Shown: piece after piece, positions 44,525 through 53,831 of the stretch | How positions within the stretch are numbered: position 1 is the first letter of the stretch | How the letters are laid out: each line of letters begins with the position of its first letter | DNA from: Daejeonella sp. JGW-45 | GTDB lineage: Bacteria; Bacteroidota; Bacteroidia; Sphingobacteriales; Sphingobacteriaceae | Length of the DNA: 64,000 bases | Direction: 5' to 3' | Assembly: GCF_029360805.1 (NCBI RefSeq) | Contig: NZ_JARKNC010000006.1 | Coordinates: forward strand, 2,199 to 66,198 | Made by a program: the position numbers and the translations under genes | The notes under the pieces: generated by a model | Seen by the model: only the letters and a program-made list of their open reading frames with translations | What the model was told of the DNA's origin: nothing | Databases searched by the model: none

Positions 44525-46156
44525 TTATTTTTCCTCCAAAAAAGGGTAGGAGTACTCCGTTGGGGGATCGAATGTTTCTTTGATCGTTCTTGGCGAAACC
44601 CAGCGAAGTAAATTGATCATGGAGCCAGCTTTGTCGTTTGTACCCGACCCTCTCGCCCCTCCAAAAGGCTGCTGACCAACTACCGCACCAGTACATTTAT
44701 CATTAATGTAAAAATTACCGGCAGCATTTTTCAGGGCCCGTGTAGCCGTTTCGATCACATAGCGATCCTGAGCAAGAACAGCTCCCGTTAGGGCATATAT
44801 CGAAGTACGGTCAACCAGTTCGAGCGTTTTTTCGAAATCTTTATCGGCATACACGAAAATGGTCAGAACAGGGCCGAATAGTTCCTCGCACATGGTGATA
44901 TAGTTCGGGTCCTTAGTAAGTATAACAGTCGGCTCTATAAAATATCCGTCAGACTTGTCGTAATTCCCACCGGCTATGATCTCCAGGCTTTTGTCTTTTT
45001 TTGCTGTATCAATATACTTAGCGAGTTTGTCGAATGATTTTTCATCGATAACGGCGTTTATGAAATTGCTGAAATCTTCAACCGGCCCCATTTTTATACT
45101 CGACAGATCATTAACAACGCGTTGCCTTATTGCGGGCCAAATTGAATTGGCAATATAAACCCTGGATGCGGCAGAGCACTTTTGGCCCTGGTATTCAAAA
45201 GCTCCGCGCACTATAGCGGTACTAGCTGCCTTCACATCTGCGGAACCATGGACTAATATAAAGTCCTTACCCCCGGTTTCGCCGACAATACGCGGGTAGG
45301 TTTTATATTTATGGATGTTATTCCCAATGGTTTTCCAGATATCCTGAAAAACGCCGGTAGAACCGGTGAAGTGTATACCTGCGAAATCAGGATGGTTAAA
45401 GATTATCTCCCCGGCATCAGGTCCGGAAACAAATACTAAATTAATAACGCCGTCAGGCAAGCCTGCTTCACGAAAGACTTCCATCAATATATTGGCTGAG
45501 TAGATTTGCGAATTTGCAGGCTTCCAGACCACTACATTACCCATCATGGCGGCCGACGTGGGAAGATTTCCGGCTATCGCGGTGAAATTAAATGGAGTCA
45601 GGGCAAAAATAAACCCTTCTAAAGGTCGCTGCTCGATCCTGTTCCATGCACCACGCGAAGATAGCGGCTGCTGCTGGTAGATCTCCGTCATATACTTAAC
45701 ATTGAAACGCAGGAAGTCTATAAGCTCACAAGCAGAGTCTATTTCAGCCTGATAGGCATTTTTCGACTGTCCGAGCATGGTCGCTGCATTGAGCTTATAC
45801 CGGTAAGGGCCGGCTATAAGGTCTGCTGCTTTGAGGAATACCGCTGCCCGCTGCTCCCAGTCCAGATTCTCCCATAAAACCTTGGCACCTAATGCGGCAT
45901 TAATCGCGTCAGTAATGTGCTTCTTTTCTCCCTGTGAATAAGTTGCCAGGAGGTGTTTATGGTCATGCGGCGGATGGACTTCCGCCTTCTTAGACGAAGT
46001 GATCTCTTTTCCATTGATGACCATCGGAATGTCGATGACCTTTGAACGGGCCTCAGCAAGCGCTTCTTTTAGAAGTGCACGTTCGCGGCTTCCAACTGAA
46101 TAATTTAAGACGGGTTCGTTTACCGGATCCGGAACATTGAAAAATCCTTTTGACAT
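44525..46156 (-). CDS. pruA: L-glutamate gamma-semialdehyde (1-pyrroline-5-carboxylate) dehydrogenase
   Basis: This is a 543-residue NAD-dependent aldehyde dehydrogenase for the second step of proline breakdown to glutamate. Glu293 lies in VGETGGKDF and the nucleophile Cys327 in EYQGQKCSAASRVY. The length and the C-terminal QQPFGGARGSGTNDKAGS are typical of the stand-alone P5CDH type of Bacteroidota and mitochondria, not the bifunctional PutA. The proline dehydrogenase gene is not adjacent. The stop lies 12 bp from the shared terminator. Confidence 0.95.
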   Translation of the reverse strand: MSKGFFNVPDPVNEPVLNYSVGSRERALLKEALAEARSKVIDIPMVINGKEITSSKKAEVHPPHDHKHLLATYSQGEKKHITDAINAALGAKVLWENLDWEQRAAVFLKAADLIAGPYRYKLNAATMLGQSKNAYQAEIDSACELIDFLRFNVKYMTEIYQQQPLSSRGAWNRIEQRPLEGFIFALTPFNFTAIAGNLPTSAAMMGNVVVWKPANSQIYSANILMEVFREAGLPDGVINLVFVSGPDAGEIIFNHPDFAGIHFTGSTGVFQDIWKTIGNNIHKYKTYPRIVGETGGKDFILVHGSADVKAASTAIVRGAFEYQGQKCSAASRVYIANSIWPAIRQRVVNDLSSIKMGPVEDFSNFINAVIDEKSFDKLAKYIDTAKKDKSLEIIAGGNYDKSDGYFIEPTVILTKDPNYITMCEELFGPVLTIFVYADKDFEKTLELVDRTSIYALTGAVLAQDRYVIETATRALKNAAGNFYINDKCTGAVVGQQPFGGARGSGTNDKAGSMINLLRWVSPRTIKETFDPPTEYSYPFLEEK

Positions 46157-46176
46157 AATTGGTTGGTTAGTTAGGA

Positions 46177-46184
46177 CAAAGGTA
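46177..46184 (-). promoter_or_regulatory. Possible -7 element of pruA
   Basis: The minus strand reads TACCTTTG, matching TAnnTTTG, about 20 bp upstream of the pruA start. No TTTG stands at 19 bp spacing, so it is tentative. Confidence 0.35.
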
Positions 46185-46301
46185 GGGGTTGATCGCTATA
46201 AGTTCTAGATTTTACCTTAGATTCTTTGAACTACTAAGGCCACGTTAAGATATTATATACCTGAGCGAGGCGATTAGAATAGGATCCCGTAAGGCAATGG
46301 G

Positions 46302-46649
46302 TTAATATCTCCAGATATCATCGAAGCCATTTTTAATTTGTTTAAGCTCGTCCGCAGATATTGTCCCTATTCTGCGGATCAGGCGTTCTTTGGAAACAGA
46401 ACGAATATGAAAGACGAGGATTTCGGACGATTCACTCAGTTTATTTGCTGCATCGGGTTTGAGCAAAACATTGCCCTTGTATCGTTTGATCTTTGTCGTT
46501 AGCGGGCAGCAAATCACTGTGTTGAGATAGGTATTTGCCAGGTTTCCGCTCACAATCACTACAGGACGGGTACCGGATTGTTCGCTCCCTTTAACCGGAT
46601 TCAGATCGGCATACCAGAGTTCACCTTGCTTCATTTTCCAGTTGCTCAT
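46302..46649 (-). CDS. PemK/MazF-type toxin
   Basis: This is a 115-residue protein (or 110 from 46634, MKQGELWYADL) of the MazF/PemK fold, usually a ribosome-independent mRNA endonuclease. Conserved parts are GELWYADLNPVKGSEQSGTR, PVVIVSGN and CCPLTTK with the active-site Arg and Thr, plus the C-terminal DELKQIKNGFDDIW. It overlaps the upstream antitoxin gene by 29 bp (or 14 from the shorter start), the usual antitoxin-first order with coupled translation. Confidence 0.9.
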   Translation of the reverse strand: MSNWKMKQGELWYADLNPVKGSEQSGTRPVVIVSGNLANTYLNTVICCPLTTKIKRYKGNVLLKPDAANKLSESSEILVFHIRSVSKERLIRRIGTISADELKQIKNGFDDIWRY

Positions 46650-46863
46650 AATAATCTGCCATACCTTCTTCAGCTATAGAGATTAAATCAGTATCCTCTG
46701 CCATTTGTTTATAGGAACGGATATATGCAGCCCGGTTCAGGTGATCGAGGTAAAGCCGGAGTGCCTGTTCTATCAGCTTATTTTTGGGCAATGCGAGCTC
46801 TTTCGCTTTTTCTTCAAGCAATTGAAGGAGCCCGTCAGGAAGGGAGCTGGTGAAAGTTGCCAT
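46621..46863 (-). CDS. Ribbon-helix-helix antitoxin paired with PemK/MazF toxin
   Basis: This is an 80-residue protein. The N-terminal half (MATFTSSLPDGLLQLLEEKA, then ALPKNKLIEQALRLYLDHL) matches a ribbon-helix-helix DNA-binding fold. The acidic C-terminal half (EDTDLISIAEEGMADYYEQL) is the likely toxin-neutralising tail. It overlaps the toxin gene and probably represses the shared promoter, where the minus-strand TATATTTG at 46882-46889 is a candidate -7 box. Confidence 0.85.
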   Translation of the reverse strand: MATFTSSLPDGLLQLLEEKAKELALPKNKLIEQALRLYLDHLNRAAYIRSYKQMAEDTDLISIAEEGMADYYEQLENEAR

Positions 46864-46881
46864 AGATATGTTTATAAACTA

Positions 46882-46889
46882 CAAATATA
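46882..46889 (-). promoter_or_regulatory. Possible -7 element of the toxin-antitoxin pair
   Basis: The minus strand reads TATATTTG (TAnnTTTG), 19 bp upstream of the antitoxin start, within AT-rich sequence. The -33 box is not clear. Confidence 0.35.
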
Positions 46890-47010
46890 AAAGATATTTA
46901 TATAATTTTAATAGAAGACTTTCCGAAATGAGATAGCCGGGGATACGTTCAACCTTGTACAAGCTAGCCGGAAGGGGAAGATTGCGGCCAGATCCTAGTG
47001 CATCCTCTAA

Positions 47011-47925
47011 TCATTCAACATACCTCTCAACGCCCGCCGCCGGCTTCCATCCCGACTTCGGCTCGAAATAATTCCAAAGCAACTTTGAAAGCCCTCGTAT
47101 CATCCGATAGCCTTCGTTATCCGGCGTCCAGCTGGTATCCTTCTGGTTTTTGGTGATAATACAGAATACATAGTCGCCATGCGGAGCGTTAACCAAAACT
47201 ACTTCCGACCGCGACCGGTCTACTGCACCCTGTTTAGAGGCTGCCTGAATGTACGGAGGGATCTGAGAGAGGGCTTCACCATCCCAGTATATTCTCACCA
47301 TGTTCCGGTACATCCTTTCGCTGGCAGCAGGGCTGACGGCGGTCCCTTGGTGGATCATCTTTACCAGGGTTGCCATTTCCCTGGGGGTAGTTTGCCCCCA
47401 GCCATATTTCCGCCAGTCTCCCTGCCTTCCGGCAGTCCGGGAGTTCATTCGTGTACTATTAAAACCATTTGCCTCCAGCCATTTGTTGATATTCTCACCG
47501 CCAACGAATTTCTGAAGCCATAAACTGGCTGTATTATCACTAGTGGTAATACTCAGCATCTGTACCTTGCCTAGCTTTATCTTTTCGCCATCTTTAAAAG
47601 AGCCAAGAATATCTTCACCGGCATAAAGCAGGCTATCCCGGTACACGAGGGTCTCATCGTATTTCAATTCACCTTTTTCTATTTTGTCGAACACACCACA
47701 CATGATAGGAACCTTAATCATACTAGCTGTCGGAAAGATAGTGTCTGCATTTATTCCGGCAACTTTCCCTGTTTTAAGGTTTTGAACGAAAATGCCCACT
47801 TCACCCTGGAAGCCTTCAGCCAGTTTCCGGAGCTTAGCATTTAGTTTGTTGTCGGTTTTTGTCTGTGCGACTACGGAATAGAAGTTTGCTAAAAAGCATA
47901 TTGTTAAGACGAGGATTTTCTTCAT
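47011..47925 (-). CDS. Class A beta-lactamase-like serine hydrolase (exported)
   Basis: This is a 304-residue protein. The start at 47925 gives a signal peptide (ILVLTICFLANFYSVVA, cleavage before QTKTD); the frame stays open upstream only as a shadow of lpxK. The class A fold is clear: SxxK as Ser68-Met-Ile-Lys71 in PTASMIKVP and SDN at 129-131 in TTSDNTASLW. However, the usual ExxLN omega-loop motif is not evident (GRQGDWRKYGWGQTTPREMA lies there), and KTG is replaced by Lys231-Gln-Gly233. So it is a penicillin-binding-fold hydrolase that may not be a true beta-lactamase. It is divergent from lpxK. Confidence 0.85.
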   Translation of the reverse strand: MKKILVLTICFLANFYSVVAQTKTDNKLNAKLRKLAEGFQGEVGIFVQNLKTGKVAGINADTIFPTASMIKVPIMCGVFDKIEKGELKYDETLVYRDSLLYAGEDILGSFKDGEKIKLGKVQMLSITTSDNTASLWLQKFVGGENINKWLEANGFNSTRMNSRTAGRQGDWRKYGWGQTTPREMATLVKMIHQGTAVSPAASERMYRNMVRIYWDGEALSQIPPYIQAASKQGAVDRSRSEVVLVNAPHGDYVFCIITKNQKDTSWTPDNEGYRMIRGLSKLLWNYFEPKSGWKPAAGVERYVE

Positions 47926-47998
47926 TGTTTTTTTTAATCCAAAGTAGGGAAATAAGAGGTTGAAATCAAAAGTGTATTTTTGCTGTAAGCCATTTGCC

Positions 47999-49063
47999 AT
48001 GAAACTATTTAGACTTCTATTATTTCCATTTTCCCTGGTGTACGGCCTGGGAGTCGTTGCGCGTAACCTGGCGTTTGATCTTGGGGTAATGAAATCCCGG
48101 GGATTCGAGCTTCCGGTAATATCCGTCGGCAATTTAGCTGTCGGAGGATCCGGAAAAAGTCCTATGACCGAGTACCTTGTGCGCTTGCTTAAAGACAAGC
48201 ATAAAGTAGCAACATTAAGCAGAGGGTATGGGCGTAAGTCAAGCGGATTTCGTTTCGTTGAAGCGAACTCATCTAGCGCGGAGTCGGGCGATGAGCCGCT
48301 CCAGTTTAAACGGAAGTTTAATAATATCACCGTGGCGGTATGTGAAAACAGGGTAGCGGGCATCAAGAAGCTGGAAGCTGATCATGATGTGATAATTCTT
48401 GATGATGCTTATCAGCATCGCGCACTGAGGGCCGGACTGAGTATTTTGCTCTTTGACTACAACACAATTTTTAAGTTCCGGGTGTTGTTGCCTGCGGGTG
48501 ATTTAAGGGAGCCGGTTTGGGAAAAAAACCGGGCTGATCTTCTTGTAGTTACTAAAACCCCGCCCGGACTGGACCAGGCAGATCGCCAGGAAATACTCAG
48601 TATCATAAAGCCTAGAAATCTGCAGGAAGTGTTTTTTTCTTATTTGGTCTATGGAAATTTAAAACCCCTCGATCCTACGATGGAGGAAAGGGACTTTATC
48701 TCGGTGAAAGTAGATACCGAGATCGTTTTGTTGACCGGCATAGCGAACCCGGCCCTGCTGCTATCTGAAATAGGCGGTTATACCCAGCACATAATCCATC
48801 ATAATTACCCCGATCACCATAATTTCACAAAAAAAAATATCAGTAAACTTGTGCAATCATTTAATGCTCTGTTTGCAGACGATAAATTGATTATAACCAC
48901 CGAAAAAGACGCTCAAAGATTATCTTCAGGCGAAGCAAAAGAACTTTTGAAAGGTTTGCCGGTTTATTATGTGCCCGTTGAGGCCGAAATACATGAACCG
49001 GAAAGAGCCCGATTTAACGAATTAATAGAGAAATATGCAGCAGAACCTTCAGTTGACCACTGA
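47999..49063 (+). CDS. lpxK: Tetraacyldisaccharide 4'-kinase
   Basis: This is a 354-residue inner-membrane-associated kinase that phosphorylates the 4' position of lipid A disaccharide, the sixth step of lipid A synthesis. It has an N-terminal hydrophobic helix (LLLFPFSLVYGLGVVA) and a P-loop GNLAVGGSGKS (residues 44-54). The catalytic region shows VIILDDAYQHRALRAGLSIL, followed by PAGDLREP. The start at 47999 (MKLFRLLLFP) fits the family better than an in-frame ATG at 47960. It overlaps the next gene by 29 bp, indicating translational coupling. Confidence 0.95.
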   Translation: MKLFRLLLFPFSLVYGLGVVARNLAFDLGVMKSRGFELPVISVGNLAVGGSGKSPMTEYLVRLLKDKHKVATLSRGYGRKSSGFRFVEANSSSAESGDEPLQFKRKFNNITVAVCENRVAGIKKLEADHDVIILDDAYQHRALRAGLSILLFDYNTIFKFRVLLPAGDLREPVWEKNRADLLVVTKTPPGLDQADRQEILSIIKPRNLQEVFFSYLVYGNLKPLDPTMEERDFISVKVDTEIVLLTGIANPALLLSEIGGYTQHIIHHNYPDHHNFTKKNISKLVQSFNALFADDKLIITTEKDAQRLSSGEAKELLKGLPVYYVPVEAEIHEPERARFNELIEKYAAEPSVDH

Positions 49064-49853
49064 TTATATCAAATCGAGGATAGGCGATTTCGTACCTGAG
49101 ATAGGAATTATTCTGGGAACTGGCTTGGGAGGGCTTGTGGAAGATATTGAGATTGAATATAAATTGATGTATTCCAATATACCTAACTTCCCAATATCTA
49201 CTCTGGAGTTTCATTCCGGAAGGCTCATATTCGGCACACTTAGCGGCAGGCGGGTGGTGGCGATGCAGGGTCGTCTTCATTATTACGAAGGATATGATAT
49301 GAAACAGATCACGTTTCCTGTGAGGGTGATGAAAATGCTTGGTATCTCAAGGTTAATAGTCTCAAACGCCAGTGGTGCACTCAATCCGGATTTCCGCAAG
49401 GGAGACCTGATGATTATCGATGATCACATTAATCTTCAAACAGATAATCCGCTGCGGGGCCGGAACCAGGAAGAGCTCGGACCGCGTTTCCCTGATATGA
49501 GCGAACCATATAATAAGGAAATGATCTCTGCTGCGATGGGAATAGCTTTAAAGAATAATATTAGGTGTCATACCGGAGTCTATGCAGCCGTTAATGGACC
49601 TAATCTTGAAACCAGGGCCGAATACCGGTTTTTGCGCACCATAGGTGCAGATGCCGTGGGTATGAGTACAGTGCCTGAAGTTATTGTTGCTAATCATATG
49701 TCGCTGCCGGTTTTTGCTATTTCAGTTCTTACAGACGAAGGCTTTCCTGATTCGCTTCAGGCTGTTTCGCTGGAAGAGATCATAAAGACTGCCAATGAAG
49801 CGGAGCCGAAAATGACTACAGTATTGAAAGCGCTACTTCTGGAAATTAAATGA
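49035..49853 (+). CDS. Purine nucleoside phosphorylase (family 2)
   Basis: This is a 272-residue trimeric-type PNP that phosphorolyses purine nucleosides to base and ribose-1-phosphate. Signature pieces are IILGTGLGGL, FHSGRLIFGTLSGRRVVAMQ, GRLHYYEGYDMKQITFPVRV, SNASGALNPDFRKGDLMIID and AVNGPNLETRAEYRFLRTIG followed by ADAVGMSTVPE. It overlaps the end of lpxK by 29 bp and the start of the porin gene by 4 bp (ATGA), so three functionally unrelated genes share one transcript. Confidence 0.95.
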   Translation: MQQNLQLTTDYIKSRIGDFVPEIGIILGTGLGGLVEDIEIEYKLMYSNIPNFPISTLEFHSGRLIFGTLSGRRVVAMQGRLHYYEGYDMKQITFPVRVMKMLGISRLIVSNASGALNPDFRKGDLMIIDDHINLQTDNPLRGRNQEELGPRFPDMSEPYNKEMISAAMGIALKNNIRCHTGVYAAVNGPNLETRAEYRFLRTIGADAVGMSTVPEVIVANHMSLPVFAISVLTDEGFPDSLQAVSLEEIIKTANEAEPKMTTVLKALLLEIK

Positions 49854-51829
49854 TTAAGAGCTTATTCTCAGGACTGGTGATCCTTCTCTGCATCACGGAC
49901 GCATTTGGGCAAGACCCAGTGCGCGCGGGGCAGGAGGGCTCAATGAGCCTCGACTCGTTACGAATAAAAGAAGAATCAACGGAAGACTCTATTATCTATA
50001 CATCTAAGTATATCCGTTATACAAACCTCAGGCTGTTCAGAGAAGGCACACAAACGGTAGGCATAGACACAACCTTGAGGAATTTTCAGAACTATAGCCC
50101 TTTGTACCAGCCTGATAATCCTACGATTGGCCTGGGAAATAATGGACTTGCTTATAGAGAGATGCTTTTCCAGCCATCGAAGACAATTGGTTTTGACGTG
50201 GGATTCCATTCACTTGACCTCTACCGCCTTACTCAGGACTCGATGCGGTTCTATCGTGCCAAAACTCCGTACACTGAGCTTTATTACGTGAATGGAAAAA
50301 CGGTGGAGCAAACTTTCAAAGTCATACACTCTCAAAATGTGAAGCCTAATCTGAATATAGGCGCAAATTTCAACAGGCTGGGGGGGGACGGTTTTTTTGT
50401 TAACCAGCAATCAGACCATTTGAATGCGGCATTATTTGCCTGGTATGAATCTCCAAATAAGCGTTATAATCTTATAGGTGATGTAATATTTAACAAAATT
50501 AAGGCCGGCGAAAATGGCTCTACAATAAACGACTCAATATTTAACGGGAGTTCCCTGGCCAAAATGGCTGAAGTTGTTCGACTAAGAGCTAAAGGGGAAG
50601 ATCGCCCTATGCAAATCTGGAGACGAACGCAATTTTTTCTTAAACAGTACTACTATCTTGGAAGAAAGGACAGTCTTCCTGGCGAAAATGGTGCCGAGAA
50701 GATATTGCCCACACAGCGCTTTTCACATTCAATCACCTACACTAAAGATCAGTACAGGTTTTTCAGGAACGAGGACGATATTTATGGTGCATTCCCGGTA
50801 TTGCCTTCCCGAAGTTATACTTTAACGAATGATTCGACTCAATTATCGGATCTGAAAAACGAATTCAGTTATAGTTTTTATCTGCGGAGTAAGGCGGTTA
50901 GCTTTCTCAAGAATGAGGCAAAACTAGACCTGGGTATCCAGAATAATCTTTATAAATATGAGCAGCAGGGATATAAAAAGAATTTTTCAAATACAACCCT
51001 GAAAGCCGGTATGTCTTACCGCTTTAGCGATAGGGTGGGACTGGAGGTGGACCTGCAGCAGATAGCGCAGGGGGCTAGTTTCGGTGATTTCCTGCATGAA
51101 GCCAAGGCAAATTTTCTTCTCAGTAAATCGATAGGCAGAATAGTGCTTGGAGCATACACCCAGAATAAATCGCCTGAACAGATGTTTGAGCGTGTCAATT
51201 ACCAGTACCATCGGTGGGACAGGAATTTCGATAAATCCAAGATCAACAATCTTTCCTTCCTGTACGAAAACAATAAATTCAATTTATCAGCCAGGGCTGA
51301 GTATTTCCTGATCAGCAATTACTTGTATTATAAGGAAACTTCACGTGCACAGGAAATAGAGCCTGATCAGTTCGGGACCAATATCAATTTGCTTAAGATC
51401 ACTTTAATGAAGAATTTCAAGCTTGGCCGGTTTAATCTTGATAACTATATAGTTTATCAAAAGACAGACTTCCAGGACCTGCTTCGTACACCTGAAATTT
51501 ACACCTATAACAGCCTATACTACGCATCCCGGCTGTTTAAGGTATTATATACAAATGTTGGTGCAGACCTCAGGTTTAACACGCCGTTCAAGGCGCCGGC
51601 CTATGCTATTAATGTAAGCCAGTTTTATAATGACAACCGGGGCCTGGAATATTCTTCTTATCCAGTGATTGATGTGTGGGCCAAGGCAACTTTGAAGCGT
51701 GCAAATCTCTTTATAAAGTATGAGTATGCTAACCAGGGTCTTTTTTCAAAAGGTTATTATACTGTTAGAGGTTATCCCATGCAGGATCAACTATTGAAGT
51801 TTGGTGTTAGCTGGAAGTTTTATAATTAG
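49850..51829 (+). CDS. Putative outer-membrane porin (Porin_10-like)
   Basis: This is a 659-residue protein with a signal peptide (LFSGLVILLCITDAFG, cleavage before QDPVR). After a polar N-terminal stretch the sequence is a long run of alternating hydrophobic strands with Tyr/Phe/Asn-rich turns (NLIGDVIFNKIKAGENGSTI, YFLISNYLYY, VSWKFYN at the end), as in beta-barrels closing with an aromatic residue. It resembles the Bacteroidota putative porin family. Substrate unknown. It is coupled to the PNP gene by ATGA. Confidence 0.82.
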   Translation: MIKSLFSGLVILLCITDAFGQDPVRAGQEGSMSLDSLRIKEESTEDSIIYTSKYIRYTNLRLFREGTQTVGIDTTLRNFQNYSPLYQPDNPTIGLGNNGLAYREMLFQPSKTIGFDVGFHSLDLYRLTQDSMRFYRAKTPYTELYYVNGKTVEQTFKVIHSQNVKPNLNIGANFNRLGGDGFFVNQQSDHLNAALFAWYESPNKRYNLIGDVIFNKIKAGENGSTINDSIFNGSSLAKMAEVVRLRAKGEDRPMQIWRRTQFFLKQYYYLGRKDSLPGENGAEKILPTQRFSHSITYTKDQYRFFRNEDDIYGAFPVLPSRSYTLTNDSTQLSDLKNEFSYSFYLRSKAVSFLKNEAKLDLGIQNNLYKYEQQGYKKNFSNTTLKAGMSYRFSDRVGLEVDLQQIAQGASFGDFLHEAKANFLLSKSIGRIVLGAYTQNKSPEQMFERVNYQYHRWDRNFDKSKINNLSFLYENNKFNLSARAEYFLISNYLYYKETSRAQEIEPDQFGTNINLLKITLMKNFKLGRFNLDNYIVYQKTDFQDLLRTPEIYTYNSLYYASRLFKVLYTNVGADLRFNTPFKAPAYAINVSQFYNDNRGLEYSSYPVIDVWAKATLKRANLFIKYEYANQGLFSKGYYTVRGYPMQDQLLKFGVSWKFYN

Positions 51830-52013
51830 GTGGGAGCAGTCGGCTGTGAGTTATCAGCTATGAGCTATCAGCTGTGAGCTATCAGCGGTCAGCTATGAGG
51901 TGTCAGGCATGAGCCCTGGGCTGCCAGCTTCTTTCCGGCTGACCCGGATCTAAACTATAATTCAATAGGCGATTAGTCAGAAACTGATACCTGACAGCCC
52001 ACAGCTGATAACT
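51830..52013. repeat. TATCAGC/GCTATGAG-word inverted repeat between convergent genes
   Basis: The left side has tandem GAGTTATCAGCTATGAGC, TATCAGCTGTGAGC and TATCAGCGGTCAGCTATGAG words (51846-51899). The right side has CTGATACCTGACAGCCCACA and GCTGATAACTC (51984-52015). It lies between the porin gene and the minus-strand AsnB-like gene. No separate terminator is seen, so the element itself may end transcription. Confidence 0.8.
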
Positions 52014-53282
52014 CTATGTTTTCTGCTTTTTCTTCTTTGCGGCAGGGAATAATACGTTATTCAAAATCAGTCTGTAACCGGGGGAGTTTGGATGCAGGTT
52101 CAGGTCGGTAGGAGGGTCGCCAACCATATGTTGATAATCTTCAGGGTCGTGTCCGCCATAAAAGGTCCATTGGCCTTTGCCGAAATCGCCGTGTATGTAT
52201 TTAACTTCATCGAGTGTTTTGGTCTCGCCCATCACAAGAACGCTTGGTTTTACAAAGCTTCTTTTGAAGGCAGTGGTTTGGCCCATAAAACCCTTGATCA
52301 CCTTATCATGATTTTGAGTGAGCATGGAAGGCACGATATCCCATTTCGCTGAAAAATCAAAAAGAGTGAAAAAGTCTTTTGAAAAATTGCCTGTCTGGAC
52401 CGCCGACGTACCGGGACGGGAGTCTATCGTGGAAAACTCGTTATTAGCCGGGTTAAGGTCTAATCTGAAGGCATGAAAAGCAAACGTTTGATTAAAATCA
52501 AGTTTAGCCTGTGCCTGTGGATCCGAGCCATCGCCGTCAAACATCCTTTCAACGATGTCGGTGCCATTTGCAGCAAGCGCCACATCAAAGGTCTCGGGGC
52601 CGGAACACATCGCGAACATAAATCCTCCGCCCGCACAGAAATCACGTATGGAGTGCGCAACGGCAAGTTTCATTTCAGATACTTTTTTAAATCCGTTCCG
52701 TTTAGCCGTTTCTTCCTGGATCTTCACATCCTCGATATACCAGCTGTGGTTTTTGTAATTGCTCCAGAACCTGTTGTATTGACCGGTGAAATCCTCATGA
52801 TGCAGATGCAGCCAGTCGTATTTAGGTAAGTCGCCTTTCAGTACTTCATCATCATATATTATATCGTACGGAATCTCTGCATAGGTTAAAACCATAGTGA
52901 CGGCGTCATCCCAGGGCAGTTTATTCTTAGGAGAATATACAGCAACCTTTGGCGCTTTCTCAAGCTTGACAAGCTCCATGTTTACCGACGGATCGGTAAT
53001 CTCATTTAGCAACGCATTTACCCGGGCATCCGGGATCACCTCATAAGACACACCACGTATTTTACATTCAGATTCCAGAGCCTGGGAGTATTTAATAAGA
53101 AAGCTCCCTCCACGATAATTCAAAAGCCAATTTGCTTCTACGCCGTTTTTTAAAGTCCAAAAGGTTACTCCATAGGCTTTCAGATGATTCTTTTGGTCTT
53201 CATCCATAGGCAGAAGAATGGACGATGCCTGGCATATCACTGTCAGGAGTGTGAAGAGAAGGATTAATCTGATTTTTAACAT
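52014..53282 (-). CDS. Conserved secreted protein, often labelled asparagine synthetase B-like
   Basis: This is a 422-residue protein with a signal peptide (LILLFTLLTVICQASS). It begins ILLPMDEDQKNHLKAYGVTF and contains NWLLNYRGGSFLIKYS, AVYSPKNKLPWDDAVTMVLT and GGGFMFAMCSGPETFDVALA, the last resembling a class I glutamine-amidotransferase-like (flavodoxin-fold) nucleophile region. Bacteroidota relatives are often annotated asparagine synthetase B, but no AsnB N-terminal amidotransferase Cys or synthetase PP-loop is visible, so that activity is doubtful. It ends in a Lys-rich tail (AAKKKKQKT). An envelope location is inferred. Confidence 0.75.
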   Translation of the reverse strand: MLKIRLILLFTLLTVICQASSILLPMDEDQKNHLKAYGVTFWTLKNGVEANWLLNYRGGSFLIKYSQALESECKIRGVSYEVIPDARVNALLNEITDPSVNMELVKLEKAPKVAVYSPKNKLPWDDAVTMVLTYAEIPYDIIYDDEVLKGDLPKYDWLHLHHEDFTGQYNRFWSNYKNHSWYIEDVKIQEETAKRNGFKKVSEMKLAVAHSIRDFCAGGGFMFAMCSGPETFDVALAANGTDIVERMFDGDGSDPQAQAKLDFNQTFAFHAFRLDLNPANNEFSTIDSRPGTSAVQTGNFSKDFFTLFDFSAKWDIVPSMLTQNHDKVIKGFMGQTTAFKRSFVKPSVLVMGETKTLDEVKYIHGDFGKGQWTFYGGHDPEDYQHMVGDPPTDLNLHPNSPGYRLILNNVLFPAAKKKKQKT

Positions 53283-53339
53283 ATATTACCAACGTATTCA
53301 GCTCTTTAAAGTTATAAAAAGCATAAGATAATTGAAGAA

Positions 53340-53370
53340 TTTCATCAATTGACTGAAATAGTTAACTTTG
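53340..53370 (+). promoter_or_regulatory. Candidate Bacteroidota promoter of the cyclophilin gene
   Basis: TTTC at 53340-53343, 19 bp, then TAACTTTG at 53363-53370, which matches TAnnTTTG exactly, with one mismatch in the -33 box. It is located 24 bp before the start codon. Confidence 0.6.
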
Positions 53371-53393
53371 TCCTCCATTCTAATTAAACACAT

Positions 53394-53831
53394 ATGAGCA
53401 AAGCAATTATAAAAACCGAAAAAGGTGACATGACTGTCCAGTTTTATGACAAAGATGCGCCTAACACAGTGGCTAATTTTTTGAAACTAGCAAAGGATGG
53501 TTATTATGATGGTGTAACGTTTCATCGCGTGATCAATGATTTCGTGATTCAGGGTGGTGATCCAACAGGAACGGGTGCCGGCGGACCTGGTTATAAGATC
53601 GATTGCGAACTCGACGGCGACAACCAGTATCACGACCGCGGCGTACTTTCTATGGCTCACGCGGGCCGGAATACCGGCGGATCACAGTTTTTTATCTGTC
53701 ATAGCAGAAATAACACGTCGCATTTGGACCGTAACCACACATGCTTTGGTAAGGTTATTGAAAATGTAGATGTAGTAGATGATATCCGTCAGGGTGATAA
53801 GATCCTGGGAGTTGAAATTATTGAAGAATAG
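53394..53831 (+). CDS. Cyclophilin-type peptidyl-prolyl cis-trans isomerase
   Basis: This is a 145-residue single-domain cyclophilin without a signal peptide, so probably cytosolic (PpiB-like). The active-site region is clear: [20 protein letters not shown] followed by GAGGPGYKI, then [20 protein letters not shown] and [11 protein letters not shown]. It speeds proline isomerisation in protein folding. It is followed by a DUF5606 gene on the same strand. Confidence 0.95.
   Translation: MSKAIIKTEKGDMTVQFYDKDAPNTVANFLKLAKDGYYDGVTFHRVINDFVIQGGDPTGTGAGGPGYKIDCELDGDNQYHDRGVLSMAHAGRNTGGSQFFICHSRNNTSHLDRNHTCFGKVIENVDVVDDIRQGDKILGVEIIEE

Noticed and set aside
47926-48366. N-terminal extension of the serine hydrolase frame
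   Set aside because: It lies antisense to lpxK, and the internal start at 47925 gives a proper signal peptide.
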